Shown here: positions 1 through 7,254 of the stretch, one piece after another
Position numbering within the stretch: position 1 is the first letter of the stretch
Layout of the letters: each line of letters begins with the position of its first letter
NCBI GenBank assembly: GCA_000432995.1
Contig: HF972622.1
Coordinates: 51,648 to 88,431 of the forward strand
Direction of reading: 5' to 3'
Length of the DNA: 36,784 bases
From: Clostridium sp. CAG:1013
GTDB taxonomy: Bacteria > Bacillota > Clostridia > Oscillospirales > Acutalibacteraceae
Translations under genes and position numbers: made by a program
The notes under the pieces: generated by a model
What the model was told of the DNA's origin: nothing
What the model saw: the letters and a program-made list of their open reading frames with translations, nothing else
Databases searched by the model: none

Positions 1-735
1 AAGGAGTCGCATATCCGCGTGCTCCAAGAGGGTGGGCATAAGGTTGCTATGGTGGGGGATGGTATCAACGATGCCCCTGCTTTGACAAGAGCGGATATCG
101 GTATCGCCATTGGAGCAGGCACCGATATTGCCATTGAGTCTGCGGACGTGGTGCTGATGAAGGATTCTCTGGAAGACGTTGCCGCGGCCATCGACCTAAG
201 CAGAGCGGTGGTGCGGAACGTTCATATGAACCTGTTCTGGGCCTTTTTTTACAACGTACTGGGGATTCCTCTGGCAGCGGGGGCTTTGTTCCCGGCCTTT
301 GGATTGCGGCTGAGTCCTATGATCGGTTCCGCAGCGATGAGCCTCAGCTCAGTGTGCGTAGTGACTAACGCCCTGCGCCTGCGGTTTTTCAAGCGAAAAA
401 GTGTTAAAACAGAGGGACTTCCTCCTACAATGGAGGTTTCTCGTACAGCAGTACAAAATCAATCAACAGTTATCCCGGTGGAAACTGAGCCGGAGCAAAA
501 GAAAGGAATGGTTACTATGAAAAAAGTTTTGATCGTAGACGGCATGATGTGCGCTCACTGCCAGGCTCATGTGCAGAAAGCGTTGGCTGGCGTGGAAGGT
601 GTCAGTGAGGCAGTTGTTGACCTGGAAAACAAGAAGGCCACCGTTACCCTGTCTCAGGATGTGGCGGACCAGGTGCTGATGGATGCTGTTACTGAAGCTG
701 GATATACTCCGGTGAGCTGTGAGGCGGCGGAGTAA
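1..735 (+). CDS. copA: Copper-translocating P1B-type ATPase, C-terminal part (5' end outside window)
   Basis: The reading frame is open from base 1, so the gene is cut by the window edge and 244 residues remain. The P-domain hinge motif GDGINDAP is at residues 19-26. Two membrane helices follow, with the Cu(I)-ATPase signatures YN (in FFYN) and MxxSS (in AAMSLSSV). After a linker of about 40 residues comes a complete heavy-metal-associated domain with GMMCAHC (Cys 183 and 186). The family exports Cu(I) across the membrane with ATP. A C-terminal metal-binding domain is less usual than an N-terminal one. An in-frame ATG with its own ribosome site precedes it (see 517-735). Substrate is inferred from the helix motifs; Ag(I) is also possible. 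Confidence 0.9.
   Translation, partial: KESHIRVLQEGGHKVAMVGDGINDAPALTRADIGIAIGAGTDIAIESADVVLMKDSLEDVAAAIDLSRAVVRNVHMNLFWAFFYNVLGIPLAAGALFPAFGLRLSPMIGSAAMSLSSVCVVTNALRLRFFKRKSVKTEGLPPTMEVSRTAVQNQSTVIPVETEPEQKKGMVTMKKVLIVDGMMCAHCQAHVQKALAGVEGVSEAVVDLENKKATVTLSQDVADQVLMDAVTEAGYTPVSCEAAE
517..735 (+). other. Possible internal start giving a free CopZ-like chaperone
   Basis: The ATG at 517 is in frame with the ATPase and starts exactly at the heavy-metal-associated domain (MKKVLIVDGMMCAHC). AAAGGA at 502-507 lies 9 nt upstream, a good ribosome-site distance. Translation from here would give a 72-residue protein of normal CopZ length. Seen: site, spacing and domain boundary. Inferred: that it is used. 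Confidence 0.4.
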
Positions 736-744
736 AGCGTGGCC

Positions 745-773
745 TTGACGGCGGCTGAAAAAAACGCTATAAT
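745..773 (+). promoter_or_regulatory. Sigma-A-type promoter upstream of tgt
   Basis: TTGACG (745-750) and TATAAT (768-773) are separated by 17 nt. The expected start, near 780, is only about 9 nt before the terminator hairpin at 789. Confidence 0.7.
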
Positions 774-788
774 TTGAAAAGAAGAAAC

Positions 789-824
789 GCGGTGTTGAGG
801 GCTTTCTCAGCACCGCCCTTTTTT
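789..824 (+). terminator. Intrinsic terminator or attenuator between copA and tgt
   Basis: An 11-bp stem (789-799 with 806-816, one G-U pair) with a 6-nt loop is followed by CCTTTTTT. It ends copA transcripts but also lies downstream of the tgt promoter, so it may attenuate tgt. Confidence 0.8.
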
Positions 825-853
825 GGGATTTTGAAAGATAAAGGAGCAAATCC

Positions 854-1984
854 ATGTATCGATTGATCAAACAGGAAGGAGCTGCCCGCCGGGCTGAATT
901 TGAGACCGTTCACGGCACGGTTCAGACGCCTGCCTTTATGAATGTTGCCACCGCAGGGGCGATCAAAGGAGCGGTGTCTGCTTATGATTTGAAAGATCTC
1001 CACTGCCAGGTGCAGTTATGCAACACCTACCACCTTCACTTGCGGCCCGGAGACGAGATTGTGAAAAAGCTGGGAGGCATTCGGAAGTTTACTGGCTGGG
1101 ATGGTCCTGTTCTGACGGACAGCGGCGGGTTCCAGGTGTTCTCTCTGGCCAAGCTGCGGAACATCAAAGAGGAAGGTGTTACCTTCGCTTCTCATGTGGA
1201 CGGTCACCGTATCTTCATGGGCCCTGAGGAGAGTATGCGCATCCAGTCTAATCTGGGATCCACCATTGCTATGGCGTTTGATGAGTGTGTAGAAAATCCT
1301 GCTACATACGAATATGCGAAAGCCTCCTGCGCTCGCACAGCTCGGTGGCTGGAGCGGTGCAAGAAGGAAATGACTCGCCTCAACAGTTTAGAGGATACCC
1401 TCAACCCTCATCAGTTGCTGTTCGGCATCAACCAGGGCTGTACCTTTGAGGATCTGCGCGTGGAACACATGAAGCGGATCGCGGAGATGGATTTGGACGG
1501 CTACGCCATCGGCGGATTGGCGGTGGGGGAGCCTACCGAGGAAATGTATCGGATCATTGAAGCGGTGGAGCCCCACATGCCTAAGAACAAGATCCGCTAC
1601 CTTATGGGAGTTGGAACACCTGCCAATATTTTGGAAGCGGTCTATCGGGGCGTGGATCTCTTTGACTGTGTCATGCCCAGTCGCAACGCCCGTCATGGCC
1701 ATGCCTTTACCTCACAGGGGTGCCGGAATCTTCACAATGCCAAATACGAATTGGATCAGGCGCCTTTGGACGAGGAATGCCAGTGTCCGGTCTGCCAGAA
1801 ATTTAACCGGGCTTATATTCATCATCTGTTTAAAGCGGGCGAAATGCTGGCCATGCGTTTGACAGTGATGCACAATCTCTACTTCTATAATCATCTGATG
1901 GAGCAGATTCGGGAAGCGCTGGACCAGGGGCGGTACGAGCAGTTCTATCGGGAGAAGGTAGAGATTTTAGGAAAACGAATCTAA
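854..1984 (+). CDS. tgt: Queuine/preQ1 tRNA-guanine transglycosylase
   Basis: 376 residues, the normal length. The enzyme exchanges guanine 34 of Asn, Asp, His and Tyr tRNAs for preQ1 in queuosine synthesis. The general-base region LTDSGGFQVF has its Asp near residue 89. The nucleophile region VDLFDCVMPSRNARHG has its Asp near residue 271. The Zn site is CxCxxC (CQCPVC) plus the later His of LTVMHN. GGLAVGEP is also present. AAGGAG at 841-846 supports the ATG. yajC follows on the same strand without an intervening terminator, the usual tgt-yajC order. Confidence 0.97.
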   Translation: MYRLIKQEGAARRAEFETVHGTVQTPAFMNVATAGAIKGAVSAYDLKDLHCQVQLCNTYHLHLRPGDEIVKKLGGIRKFTGWDGPVLTDSGGFQVFSLAKLRNIKEEGVTFASHVDGHRIFMGPEESMRIQSNLGSTIAMAFDECVENPATYEYAKASCARTARWLERCKKEMTRLNSLEDTLNPHQLLFGINQGCTFEDLRVEHMKRIAEMDLDGYAIGGLAVGEPTEEMYRIIEAVEPHMPKNKIRYLMGVGTPANILEAVYRGVDLFDCVMPSRNARHGHAFTSQGCRNLHNAKYELDQAPLDEECQCPVCQKFNRAYIHHLFKAGEMLAMRLTVMHNLYFYNHLMEQIREALDQGRYEQFYREKVEILGKRI

Positions 1985-2008
1985 AACAGAAAAGTTTTTT
2001 CTATTTGC

Positions 2009-2037
2009 TTGCAAGTTTGCCAGGTTCTTGTTATAAT
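2009..2037 (+). promoter_or_regulatory. Promoter for yajC
   Basis: TTGCAA (2009-2014), 17 nt, TATAAT (2032-2037), with an extended TG at 2029-2030. It begins 25 nt after the tgt stop, so yajC can be transcribed alone as well as with tgt. Confidence 0.7.
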
Positions 2038-2068
2038 CAAAGCATTAATTCGGAGGTGCATTGACAAA

Positions 2069-2404
2069 ATGAATCAATTTATGGCTCTCGACACAACTTC
2101 TTCCGCTGGTGGCGGTCTCCAGATGATCATCATGCTGTTGGTGTACGGCGTTTTTATCGTGGCGCTGTATTTCATCTTCTTCCGGCCCCAGAGCAAAAAG
2201 AAGAAGAAGGAAGCTGAAATGCGGAAGAACGCCCAGGTGGGTGATGAGATCACCACGATCGGCGGCGTGTGCGGACGCATTGTCGCTGTGAAGGACGAAA
2301 CCGATTCCATCATCATTGAGACCGGCAGCGACAAGTCCAAGCTGCGTGTGAAGCGTTGGGCAATCGGCAGCGTGGATACTGTTCACGAGGACGATCAGGC
2401 CTAA
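2069..2404 (+). CDS. yajC: Sec translocon accessory subunit YajC
   Basis: 111 residues from the ATG at 2069, preceded by CGGAGGTG (2051-2058). An in-frame upstream extension lacks a ribosome site. One N-terminal membrane helix (about residues 18-38) ends in the family signature FFRPQSKKKKKEAEMR. A basic cytosolic domain follows with VGDEITTIGGVCGRI. YajC associates with SecDF/YidC in the membrane. No secDF follows here; the next gene is an unrelated small membrane protein behind a terminator. Confidence 0.93.
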   Translation: MNQFMALDTTSSAGGGLQMIIMLLVYGVFIVALYFIFFRPQSKKKKKEAEMRKNAQVGDEITTIGGVCGRIVAVKDETDSIIIETGSDKSKLRVKRWAIGSVDTVHEDDQA

Positions 2405-2428
2405 GTCAGACCATGGTATATATTTGAA

Positions 2429-2457
2429 GAAGAGGTTTTCGAACCTCTTCTTTTTTT
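2429..2457 (+). terminator. Terminator after yajC with UUCG tetraloop
   Basis: A perfect 9-bp stem (2429-2437 with 2442-2450) closes the stable loop TTCG and is followed by TTTTTTT. Confidence 0.92.
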
Positions 2458-2516
2458 GTCCTAAAATCACTGGGTCACACATATGATTCACTGACGAGGA
2501 AAGGGGAGAGGCGTCA

Positions 2517-2897
2517 GTGAAAAAAATAAAGGGATTTCTTTTATCTGTAGGCGTAACAGCCGCCGCCTCACTGGTGGTATTTGGCAATGCGGCTCTTGTA
2601 ATTGCGAAAACAGGAAATTTGCCACAGCAACCTTTGCTGGCAGTTTTGGTGACGCTGTTCTCTTGCTGTACCGTATTTTTGGGTGGGCTGGCAGCTTCCT
2701 TGTTTACTAAAGAAAAAGGCGCTCTTATAGGCGGAGCTTGTGGTCTGTTCTTTGCTTGCTGTATCCTGGCCTGCTCAGTGGGGGTTGTAGGCATCTCTTT
2801 TGGAGTGGGAGGAATCGCCCGTTTGGTGGCCATTATTTTAAGCGGCTGTACGGGCGGAATCTTGGGAGTGAATCGCAAAGGACGGGTGAAATTTTAA
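2517..2897 (+). CDS. TIGR04086-like small integral membrane protein
   Basis: 126 residues starting with GTG at 2517, preceded by AAAGGGGAGAGG. Four hydrophobic segments span about residues 5-30, 40-65, 70-92 and 95-118, with short charged turns (KEKG, NRKGR). Size, four-helix layout and position next to yajC fit the TIGR04086/YrzE-type family of Clostridia and Bacilli, whose function is not known to me. Terminators on both sides suggest a single-gene unit. Confidence 0.65.
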   Translation: MKKIKGFLLSVGVTAAASLVVFGNAALVIAKTGNLPQQPLLAVLVTLFSCCTVFLGGLAASLFTKEKGALIGGACGLFFACCILACSVGVVGISFGVGGIARLVAIILSGCTGGILGVNRKGRVKF

Positions 2898-2915
2898 TCA
2901 AGAGAAATGGGCGAA

Positions 2916-2944
2916 ATACACACGGTCTATCCGTGTGTATTTTT
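2916..2944 (+). terminator. Terminator after the TIGR04086-like gene
   Basis: A perfect 10-bp stem (2916-2925 with 2931-2940), a 5-nt loop, then a T run. Confidence 0.88.
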
Positions 2945-3067
2945 ATGCGCACAAGATTTTGTGGAAATAACATAACCCTTAACTCTTAATATACATTGGT
3001 TAACATAATAAAAAATACATAAAATGAGCTGGTTTAAATAAAATCGAAAAAATATTCGCTATTTTGC

Positions 3068-3096
3068 TTGCAAAATCTCAAAACTTGTATTATAGT
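3068..3096 (+). promoter_or_regulatory. Promoter in the non-coding region 2.9-3.4 kb
   Basis: TTGCAA (3068-3073), 17 nt, TATAGT (3091-3096). The expected start is near 3103. No gene begins within 300 nt, so it probably drives an untranslated RNA or a long leader. Confidence 0.55.
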
Positions 3097-3102
3097 ATAT
3101 AT

Positions 3103-3275
3103 TCACAGGGAGAAAAAACGCTCCTTCCGAGCTGGTTCTAGGGCAACCGGCTGAAAACGATAGGGAACATAAGCTGCAAACGGCGTAATGCCTTGCCGAA
3201 GTTGCTTCTCTAAAACCCAAGATGTGGGCCACTTTTTGGCCGTTTATATGTATATTTTGGGTTTCCTCTGGGAAA
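3103..3275 (+). ncRNA. Candidate structured RNA, family not recognised
   Basis: Between the promoter at 3068-3096 and spoIIM there is no plausible ORF. The 5' end (3105-3114) can pair with about 3258-3267, closing the domain with one bulge. An 8-bp hairpin AGCTGGTT/AACCGGCT lies near 3131-3153. AAACCCAA near 3212 pairs with TTGGGTTT near 3257 around an inner GGCC/GGCC stem. GGAAAAAG/CTTTTTCC follows at about 3272-3291. A 5'/3'-closed rod of this size resembles 6S RNA, but I see no diagnostic motif of any riboswitch class. Confidence 0.4.
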
Positions 3276-3423
3276 AAGATTTCTTTTTCCTTCAAGCGTA
3301 TTTTTTGGTATTTTTTTGTTTGCATAAAATGTGACCTTTCCGTTTAGTTTCTAGGTAAAGAGAACCTAGGTTTCCTGTAATTTTCGTGCTACTATTCATG
3401 GACCCTGATATGGGCGCATAGTT

Positions 3424-4128
3424 GTGTCTTTTCTTTCATATCCATTGGACAAAGATCACTGGTCTTATTTGGATGGAGAGGATGTGCGCGCTGTGAAATG
3501 TGGTCTGAATGAACAGTTTTCCAAAAACGCTTCCCCTGAGAACGATAAGGCGTTCTGGGAGCGCTTTTTAAATCGGAAGGCATTTTTTCTGTTATTATCC
3601 GTGTTGTTGACGGGCGTCGCCGTTGGGGCGGCGTGTGGGGTATTTGTTCCCCTGTTTCAAGACCGCTGGGTGCTTCCCTTGCAGTTTTCCGGGATCCCGG
3701 TAAGCGGTTCAGGTTTTTTCTCCTGTTTTTCCACTCTCTTGCTCAATGTGCTGATCGGCTTGATCCCCCTATTCCTGCTGGGGGTTACCGCGTTTGGGGT
3801 ATTCGCGGTACCTTTGTTTCTCTTCTTTAGAGGAGTAACAGTGGGAATCGGCGTCTCCTTCTTTTTGTGGGAGGACGAGCTTTCAGGTTTACTTCGATCC
3901 GCATTGATATATACACCGGCCGCAGCAGCTGCGGGAGGACTACTCTTACTGTTTGCTGTGCGTTCGCTGGTTTTTTCCGATCATTTGGCCAAGGTCAGCT
4001 TTTCTTCCCGTGAAGGCAGCTTGGACTTGAAGCTGTACTTTCATGATTTGCTTCTTTTTATGAGTTTTGCGGTGGGAATTTCGCTGATTGGCTGTTTGCC
4101 GGCAACGGTGTATTCGGTATTTCTTTAA
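3424..4128 (+). CDS. spoIIM: Stage II sporulation protein M-like membrane protein
   Basis: Up to 234 residues. A short polar N-terminus precedes hydrophobic segments at about 58-80, 95-125, 128-150, 158-185 and 208-230, ending close to the C-terminus. This matches SpoIIM, which with SpoIID and SpoIIP remodels peptidoglycan during engulfment of the forespore. The following xerD gene also fits: spoIIM and xerD lie close together in Bacillus subtilis and Clostridia. The start is uncertain. GTG at 3424 has no good ribosome site; GTG at 3493 has GGAGAGG 12 nt upstream. An in-frame TGA at 3406 limits extension. Confidence 0.72.
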   Translation: MSFLSYPLDKDHWSYLDGEDVRAVKCGLNEQFSKNASPENDKAFWERFLNRKAFFLLLSVLLTGVAVGAACGVFVPLFQDRWVLPLQFSGIPVSGSGFFSCFSTLLLNVLIGLIPLFLLGVTAFGVFAVPLFLFFRGVTVGIGVSFFLWEDELSGLLRSALIYTPAAAAAGGLLLLFAVRSLVFSDHLAKVSFSSREGSLDLKLYFHDLLLFMSFAVGISLIGCLPATVYSVFL

Positions 4129-4152
4129 GAGAAAAGAGGGTGGTGACAGAGC

Positions 4153-5052
4153 ATGAGCGGCGCAAGCGATTATTATTCCTTGTTCAGCGACTATCTTACG
4201 AACCAGAAGGCCAACTCGGCAAACACGCGGGAATCGTATTTGCGGGATACGTTATATTTCCTGGAGTATTTGTCTCAGGCGGATATGGATCCTTTGGAAG
4301 CGGACGAGCAGGTGATTCAGGGTTATGTGGATCATCTTCATGATCTCAAGCGTTCGCCCACTACCATTTCCAGAAATCTGGCTTCGGTGCGGTGTTTTTA
4401 TAAGTTTTTGATCTTCCGCGGGGAGATGGACCACAATCCCGCCAAGGGGATCAAACTGGAAAAGACCGTAAAAAAGCTGCCCCAGGTGCTCTCTGGAGAG
4501 GAAATTGAACAGCTGTTGGCACAGCCCGACATTACAGAGCCCAAGGGCTGCCGGGATAAGGCAATGCTGGAACTGCTGTATGCCACTGGCATTCGGGCGT
4601 CTGAGCTGATCAATTTGAATATCCAAGATTTGAACTTGCGGTCCGGTGTGCTCTATTGCCGGGGCAGCAAGGGTGTGCGGTCTATTCCGGTGTACCCATC
4701 CGCTGTGGTGGCCGTGTCTGATTATATCTATCGGATGCGGGGGCTTATCACAGGTCCGGAAAGTGGGAATGCTTTGTTTGTCAATCTTAACGGCGGCCGG
4801 CTTACTCGTCAGGGGTTCTGGAAGATTGTCAAGGGTTATGCCACAGAGGCAGGGATCACAAAAGAGATCACTCCTCATACACTGCGGCACTCCTTTGCAC
4901 TCCATCTTCTGGAAAACGGTGCCTCCGTCAAGGACATTCAGACCATGATGGGACATGCGGATATTTCTTCTACACAAGTTTATGTTCAGCTTCTGGACAG
5001 CCATGTAAAACAGGTGTATAATGATTGTCATCCCAAGGCGAAATTGGGATGA
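4153..5052 (+). CDS. xerD: Site-specific tyrosine recombinase XerD
   Basis: 299 residues, the typical XerC/D length. An N-terminal SAM-like core-binding domain covers about 1-95 and the catalytic domain 110-295. Catalytic residues visible: Arg148 (ATGIRASEL), Lys173, His242 and Arg245 (HTLRH), His268 (GHAD) and nucleophile Tyr277 (TQVYVQL). The family resolves chromosome dimers at dif with its partner. GAGGGTGGTG upstream supports the ATG. It starts 24 nt after spoIIM, so the two are probably co-transcribed. A second Xer-like gene ends about 1.1 kb away on the opposite strand. Confidence 0.9.
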   Translation: MSGASDYYSLFSDYLTNQKANSANTRESYLRDTLYFLEYLSQADMDPLEADEQVIQGYVDHLHDLKRSPTTISRNLASVRCFYKFLIFRGEMDHNPAKGIKLEKTVKKLPQVLSGEEIEQLLAQPDITEPKGCRDKAMLELLYATGIRASELINLNIQDLNLRSGVLYCRGSKGVRSIPVYPSAVVAVSDYIYRMRGLITGPESGNALFVNLNGGRLTRQGFWKIVKGYATEAGITKEITPHTLRHSFALHLLENGASVKDIQTMMGHADISSTQVYVQLLDSHVKQVYNDCHPKAKLG

Positions 5053-5085
5053 ACCATAACGTTCTGTGGAAATGGAGTTGGTTTT

Positions 5086-6093
5086 TTGGCCTTTCTCGGT
5101 ATTTTTGGAAACTACAATAAACCCGGTCCGGGTGTAAACAAGGACGACCCACCTAAATCCGCTCCGGTCAGATTCTTTGAGATTCTGTTGCGGAAGTTTG
5201 GTCAGTTGGTACAGCTCAACTTGATCTTTCTGATTCCCTTCGCAGTAGCTGTGGCGCTGATGGTTTTGCTTTTCCTGTCGCCGACCCACTTTATGCTTCA
5301 GCTTCCGTCGGGTGATGGAGCGGTTCAGGTAGACCTTTGGGTGATGTACGTCATGCCTTTGCCGTTGGTTCTGCTAGCGCCTTTTACGGCGGGTCTCACC
5401 TTTGTGACCAGAAACTACGCCAGAGAAGAACACGCTTTCGTGTGGTCTGATTTCTGGGAAAACGTAAAAGGAAACTGGAAGTACTTCCTGCTCAATGGGT
5501 TTATCGTGTACGTGGTGTATGTGGTCCTGAGCTTCTCCATCATGTACTATTACAACGGCACTTCCCGGAACTGGTTCTTCTACATTCCGTTTTGGCTGTG
5601 CTTGGTTTTGGCAGTGTTGTTCCTGTTTGCCCAGTATTATCTGCCGGTGATGTTCGTCACCTTTGAGCTGAAATTCAGCCAGGCCTATCGCAATGCTTTG
5701 ATCTTAGCACTGGCTGGTCTGGGCCGGAACATTCTCATTACAGCCATTTTGGGTGGCCTTGGTTATGTGATTTACGCTGTGGTTCCCATGGTCGGCCTGA
5801 CGATCTTCATTTTGCTGGCACTTCTGGTGTTCCTGCTGTTCTCGCTGGTAAGCTACTTCATCAACTTCACCGTGTATCCTCTTGTGGACCGGTACTTGAT
5901 CAAGCCCTATCAGCAGAGAATGGAAGAAGAAAAGAACGGGCCTGCGCCTGTAAAGGAAGATCCTGAGGAAGCTCGCTTCTTCGCTCCGCCGGAGGCGGAT
6001 GGGGAAGAGGAAGACGACGATGATAAGATGGTCTATGTCAACGGTCGTCTGATGAAAAAATCTCAGGCAAAAAACCATTTACAAGATGAATAA
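5086..6093 (+). CDS. DUF624 (YesL-type) integral membrane protein
   Basis: 335 residues from a TTG at 5086, with GGAG 8 nt upstream; no ATG is better placed. Hydrophobic segments lie at about 45-70, 85-110, 140-165, 168-195, 205-230 and 232-265. The stretch TRNYAREEHAFVWSDFW after the second helix is characteristic of DUF624 proteins. The C-terminal tail is charged and acidic (EEEDDDD, about residue 306). The family function is not established. It follows xerD by 33 nt and may be in the same operon. Confidence 0.78.
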   Translation: MAFLGIFGNYNKPGPGVNKDDPPKSAPVRFFEILLRKFGQLVQLNLIFLIPFAVAVALMVLLFLSPTHFMLQLPSGDGAVQVDLWVMYVMPLPLVLLAPFTAGLTFVTRNYAREEHAFVWSDFWENVKGNWKYFLLNGFIVYVVYVVLSFSIMYYYNGTSRNWFFYIPFWLCLVLAVLFLFAQYYLPVMFVTFELKFSQAYRNALILALAGLGRNILITAILGGLGYVIYAVVPMVGLTIFILLALLVFLLFSLVSYFINFTVYPLVDRYLIKPYQQRMEEEKNGPAPVKEDPEEARFFAPPEADGEEEDDDDKMVYVNGRLMKKSQAKNHLQDE

Positions 6094-6100
6094 AAAATAA

Positions 6101-6136
6101 AAAGGAAGCGTTCCAATTGGAACCGCTTCCTTTTTT
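6101..6136. terminator. Bidirectional terminator between convergent genes
   Basis: AAGGAAGCG pairs with CGCTTCCTT around an inner TTCC/GGAA stem. T runs on both strands serve the DUF624 gene and the convergent recombinase gene. Confidence 0.88.
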
Positions 6137-6144
6137 GTTTGCTG

Positions 6145-7170
6145 TTAAGATTCGTCGTCGTCCACATCTGAGTCAGAAGATTTTTTCTTGGCGGGTTTTG
6201 TTTTTCGTTCTGTTACCTTGGCTAAAGGATTGGCATTGATAGCTTCCTCCATTTGAGTACTGGAAGTGTGGGTGTAGATCTCTGTGGTGCCCAGATTGGC
6301 GTGGCCTAGGATATCCTGGAGCACACGGATATCCACATTGCCATAGCGATACATCAATGTGGCGGCTGTGTGGCGCAGCTTGTGAACCGAATACCCGGGA
6401 CCGCCTAAACCGATTTTCTCCAGGTATTTTTTGACGATATACTGCACAGTTTTTGGGCTGATCCTAGTGCCGCGGTTGCTGAGAAATAAGGCGTTGCGAT
6501 CTTTAACATCATCTTTGGGGCGGACCGCCAGGTAATGGTCAATCGCCTCTAAACATGCTTGATTCAGGTAAACGATCCGTTCTTTGTTGCCCTTGCCCAG
6601 GATCCGCAGTGTGGAGTTGTTATGGATCACGTCCGTCAGATTGATGGATACCAGCTCGGATAAACGCATGCCGCAGTTGAGGAACAGTGTCAGGATACAC
6701 CGGTCCCGTTCGGCATCGGGGCCATCTACCGCCGACAGAAGTTCGATACTTTGTTCGAGTGAAAGAAAATGGGGAAGAGCCTTTTTCTTTTTAGGAGGGG
6801 TCAGGTTCTCGGTGGGGTTCTCATCCAGCAGCTTTTCGTGGACAGTCAGGTATTTGAAGAAGGATTTCAGCGAGGATGATTTCCGCTGACGGGTAGAACT
6901 CATATTGTTGCGTTCGTCAGCCACGAAATTCATAAACTCAAAGATATCGTAAGTTTTGATCTGGCGGATCTCATCCAGAGTGACGTCCTTTACAAGGATC
7001 TCATCTAAAGGCGTGTCCTTTAAGTCACGGCTTCTTAAAAACCGGAAAAACGTTCGTAGGTCCATGCAGTATTCGTCAACTGTTTTCGCGGAAAGTCCAC
7101 GAATGTTCCGTAGATACATAGCGTACTGCTGGACGATCTCCGGCATTTCGTCTTTAATGGAAAAACTCAT
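6145..7170 (-). CDS. Xer-family tyrosine recombinase (XerC-like)
   Basis: 341 residues, longer than XerC/D because of an insertion at about 55-85 and a charged tail (KTKPAKKKSSDSDVDDDES). The catalytic set is complete: Arg169 (CGMRLSEL), Lys in GKGNKER, His263 and Arg266 (HKLRH), His290 (GHAN) and nucleophile Tyr299 (TEIYTH). GGAGGAG upstream supports the ATG. It could be the XerC partner of the nearby XerD or a dedicated recombinase. No phage or integron genes are adjacent. A perfect 11-6-11 palindrome lies just upstream (7196-7223). Confidence 0.85.
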   Translation of the reverse strand: MSFSIKDEMPEIVQQYAMYLRNIRGLSAKTVDEYCMDLRTFFRFLRSRDLKDTPLDEILVKDVTLDEIRQIKTYDIFEFMNFVADERNNMSSTRQRKSSSLKSFFKYLTVHEKLLDENPTENLTPPKKKKALPHFLSLEQSIELLSAVDGPDAERDRCILTLFLNCGMRLSELVSINLTDVIHNNSTLRILGKGNKERIVYLNQACLEAIDHYLAVRPKDDVKDRNALFLSNRGTRISPKTVQYIVKKYLEKIGLGGPGYSVHKLRHTAATLMYRYGNVDIRVLQDILGHANLGTTEIYTHTSSTQMEEAINANPLAKVTERKTKPAKKKSSDSDVDDDES

Positions 7171-7195
7171 ATCAGCGCTTTTTCTCCTCCCCCAA

Positions 7196-7223
7196 ATTAT
7201 ACAAAATATTGATTTTGTATAAT
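7196..7223. repeat. Perfect inverted repeat upstream of the Xer-like gene
   Basis: ATTATACAAAA (7196-7206), a 6-nt centre TATTGA, and TTTTGTATAAT (7213-7223). The symmetry extends to 13 bp per arm if the centre is taken as ATTG. It is AT-only apart from one G/C position per arm and has no following T run, so it is not a terminator. The ribosome site follows immediately, leaving little room for a normal transcript start. The 11-6-11 form is that of a Xer dif core; an operator is the main alternative. Confidence 0.7.
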
Positions 7224-7254
7224 TTCGTGTTTTCTTTTCCAGCCCTCTTCTGGG

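Noticed and set aside
774..853. preQ1 riboswitch before tgt
   Set aside because: The leader is filled by the terminator hairpin and lacks the preQ1-I loop and tail sequence.
2045..2878. Long minus-strand ORF (277 codons)
   Set aside because: It is antisense to yajC and the TIGR04086-like gene, spans a terminator, and has low-complexity content without a ribosome site.
3103..3275. Cobalamin, c-di-GMP or c-di-AMP riboswitch
   Set aside because: Short matches (AGGGAA, GCCACT, GGGCAACC) occur, but the conserved cores and order of these classes are absent.
4153..7170. Integrase pair marking a prophage or integron
   Set aside because: Neighbours are housekeeping genes, with no phage, cassette or attachment-site signs; both proteins look like chromosomal Xer recombinases.
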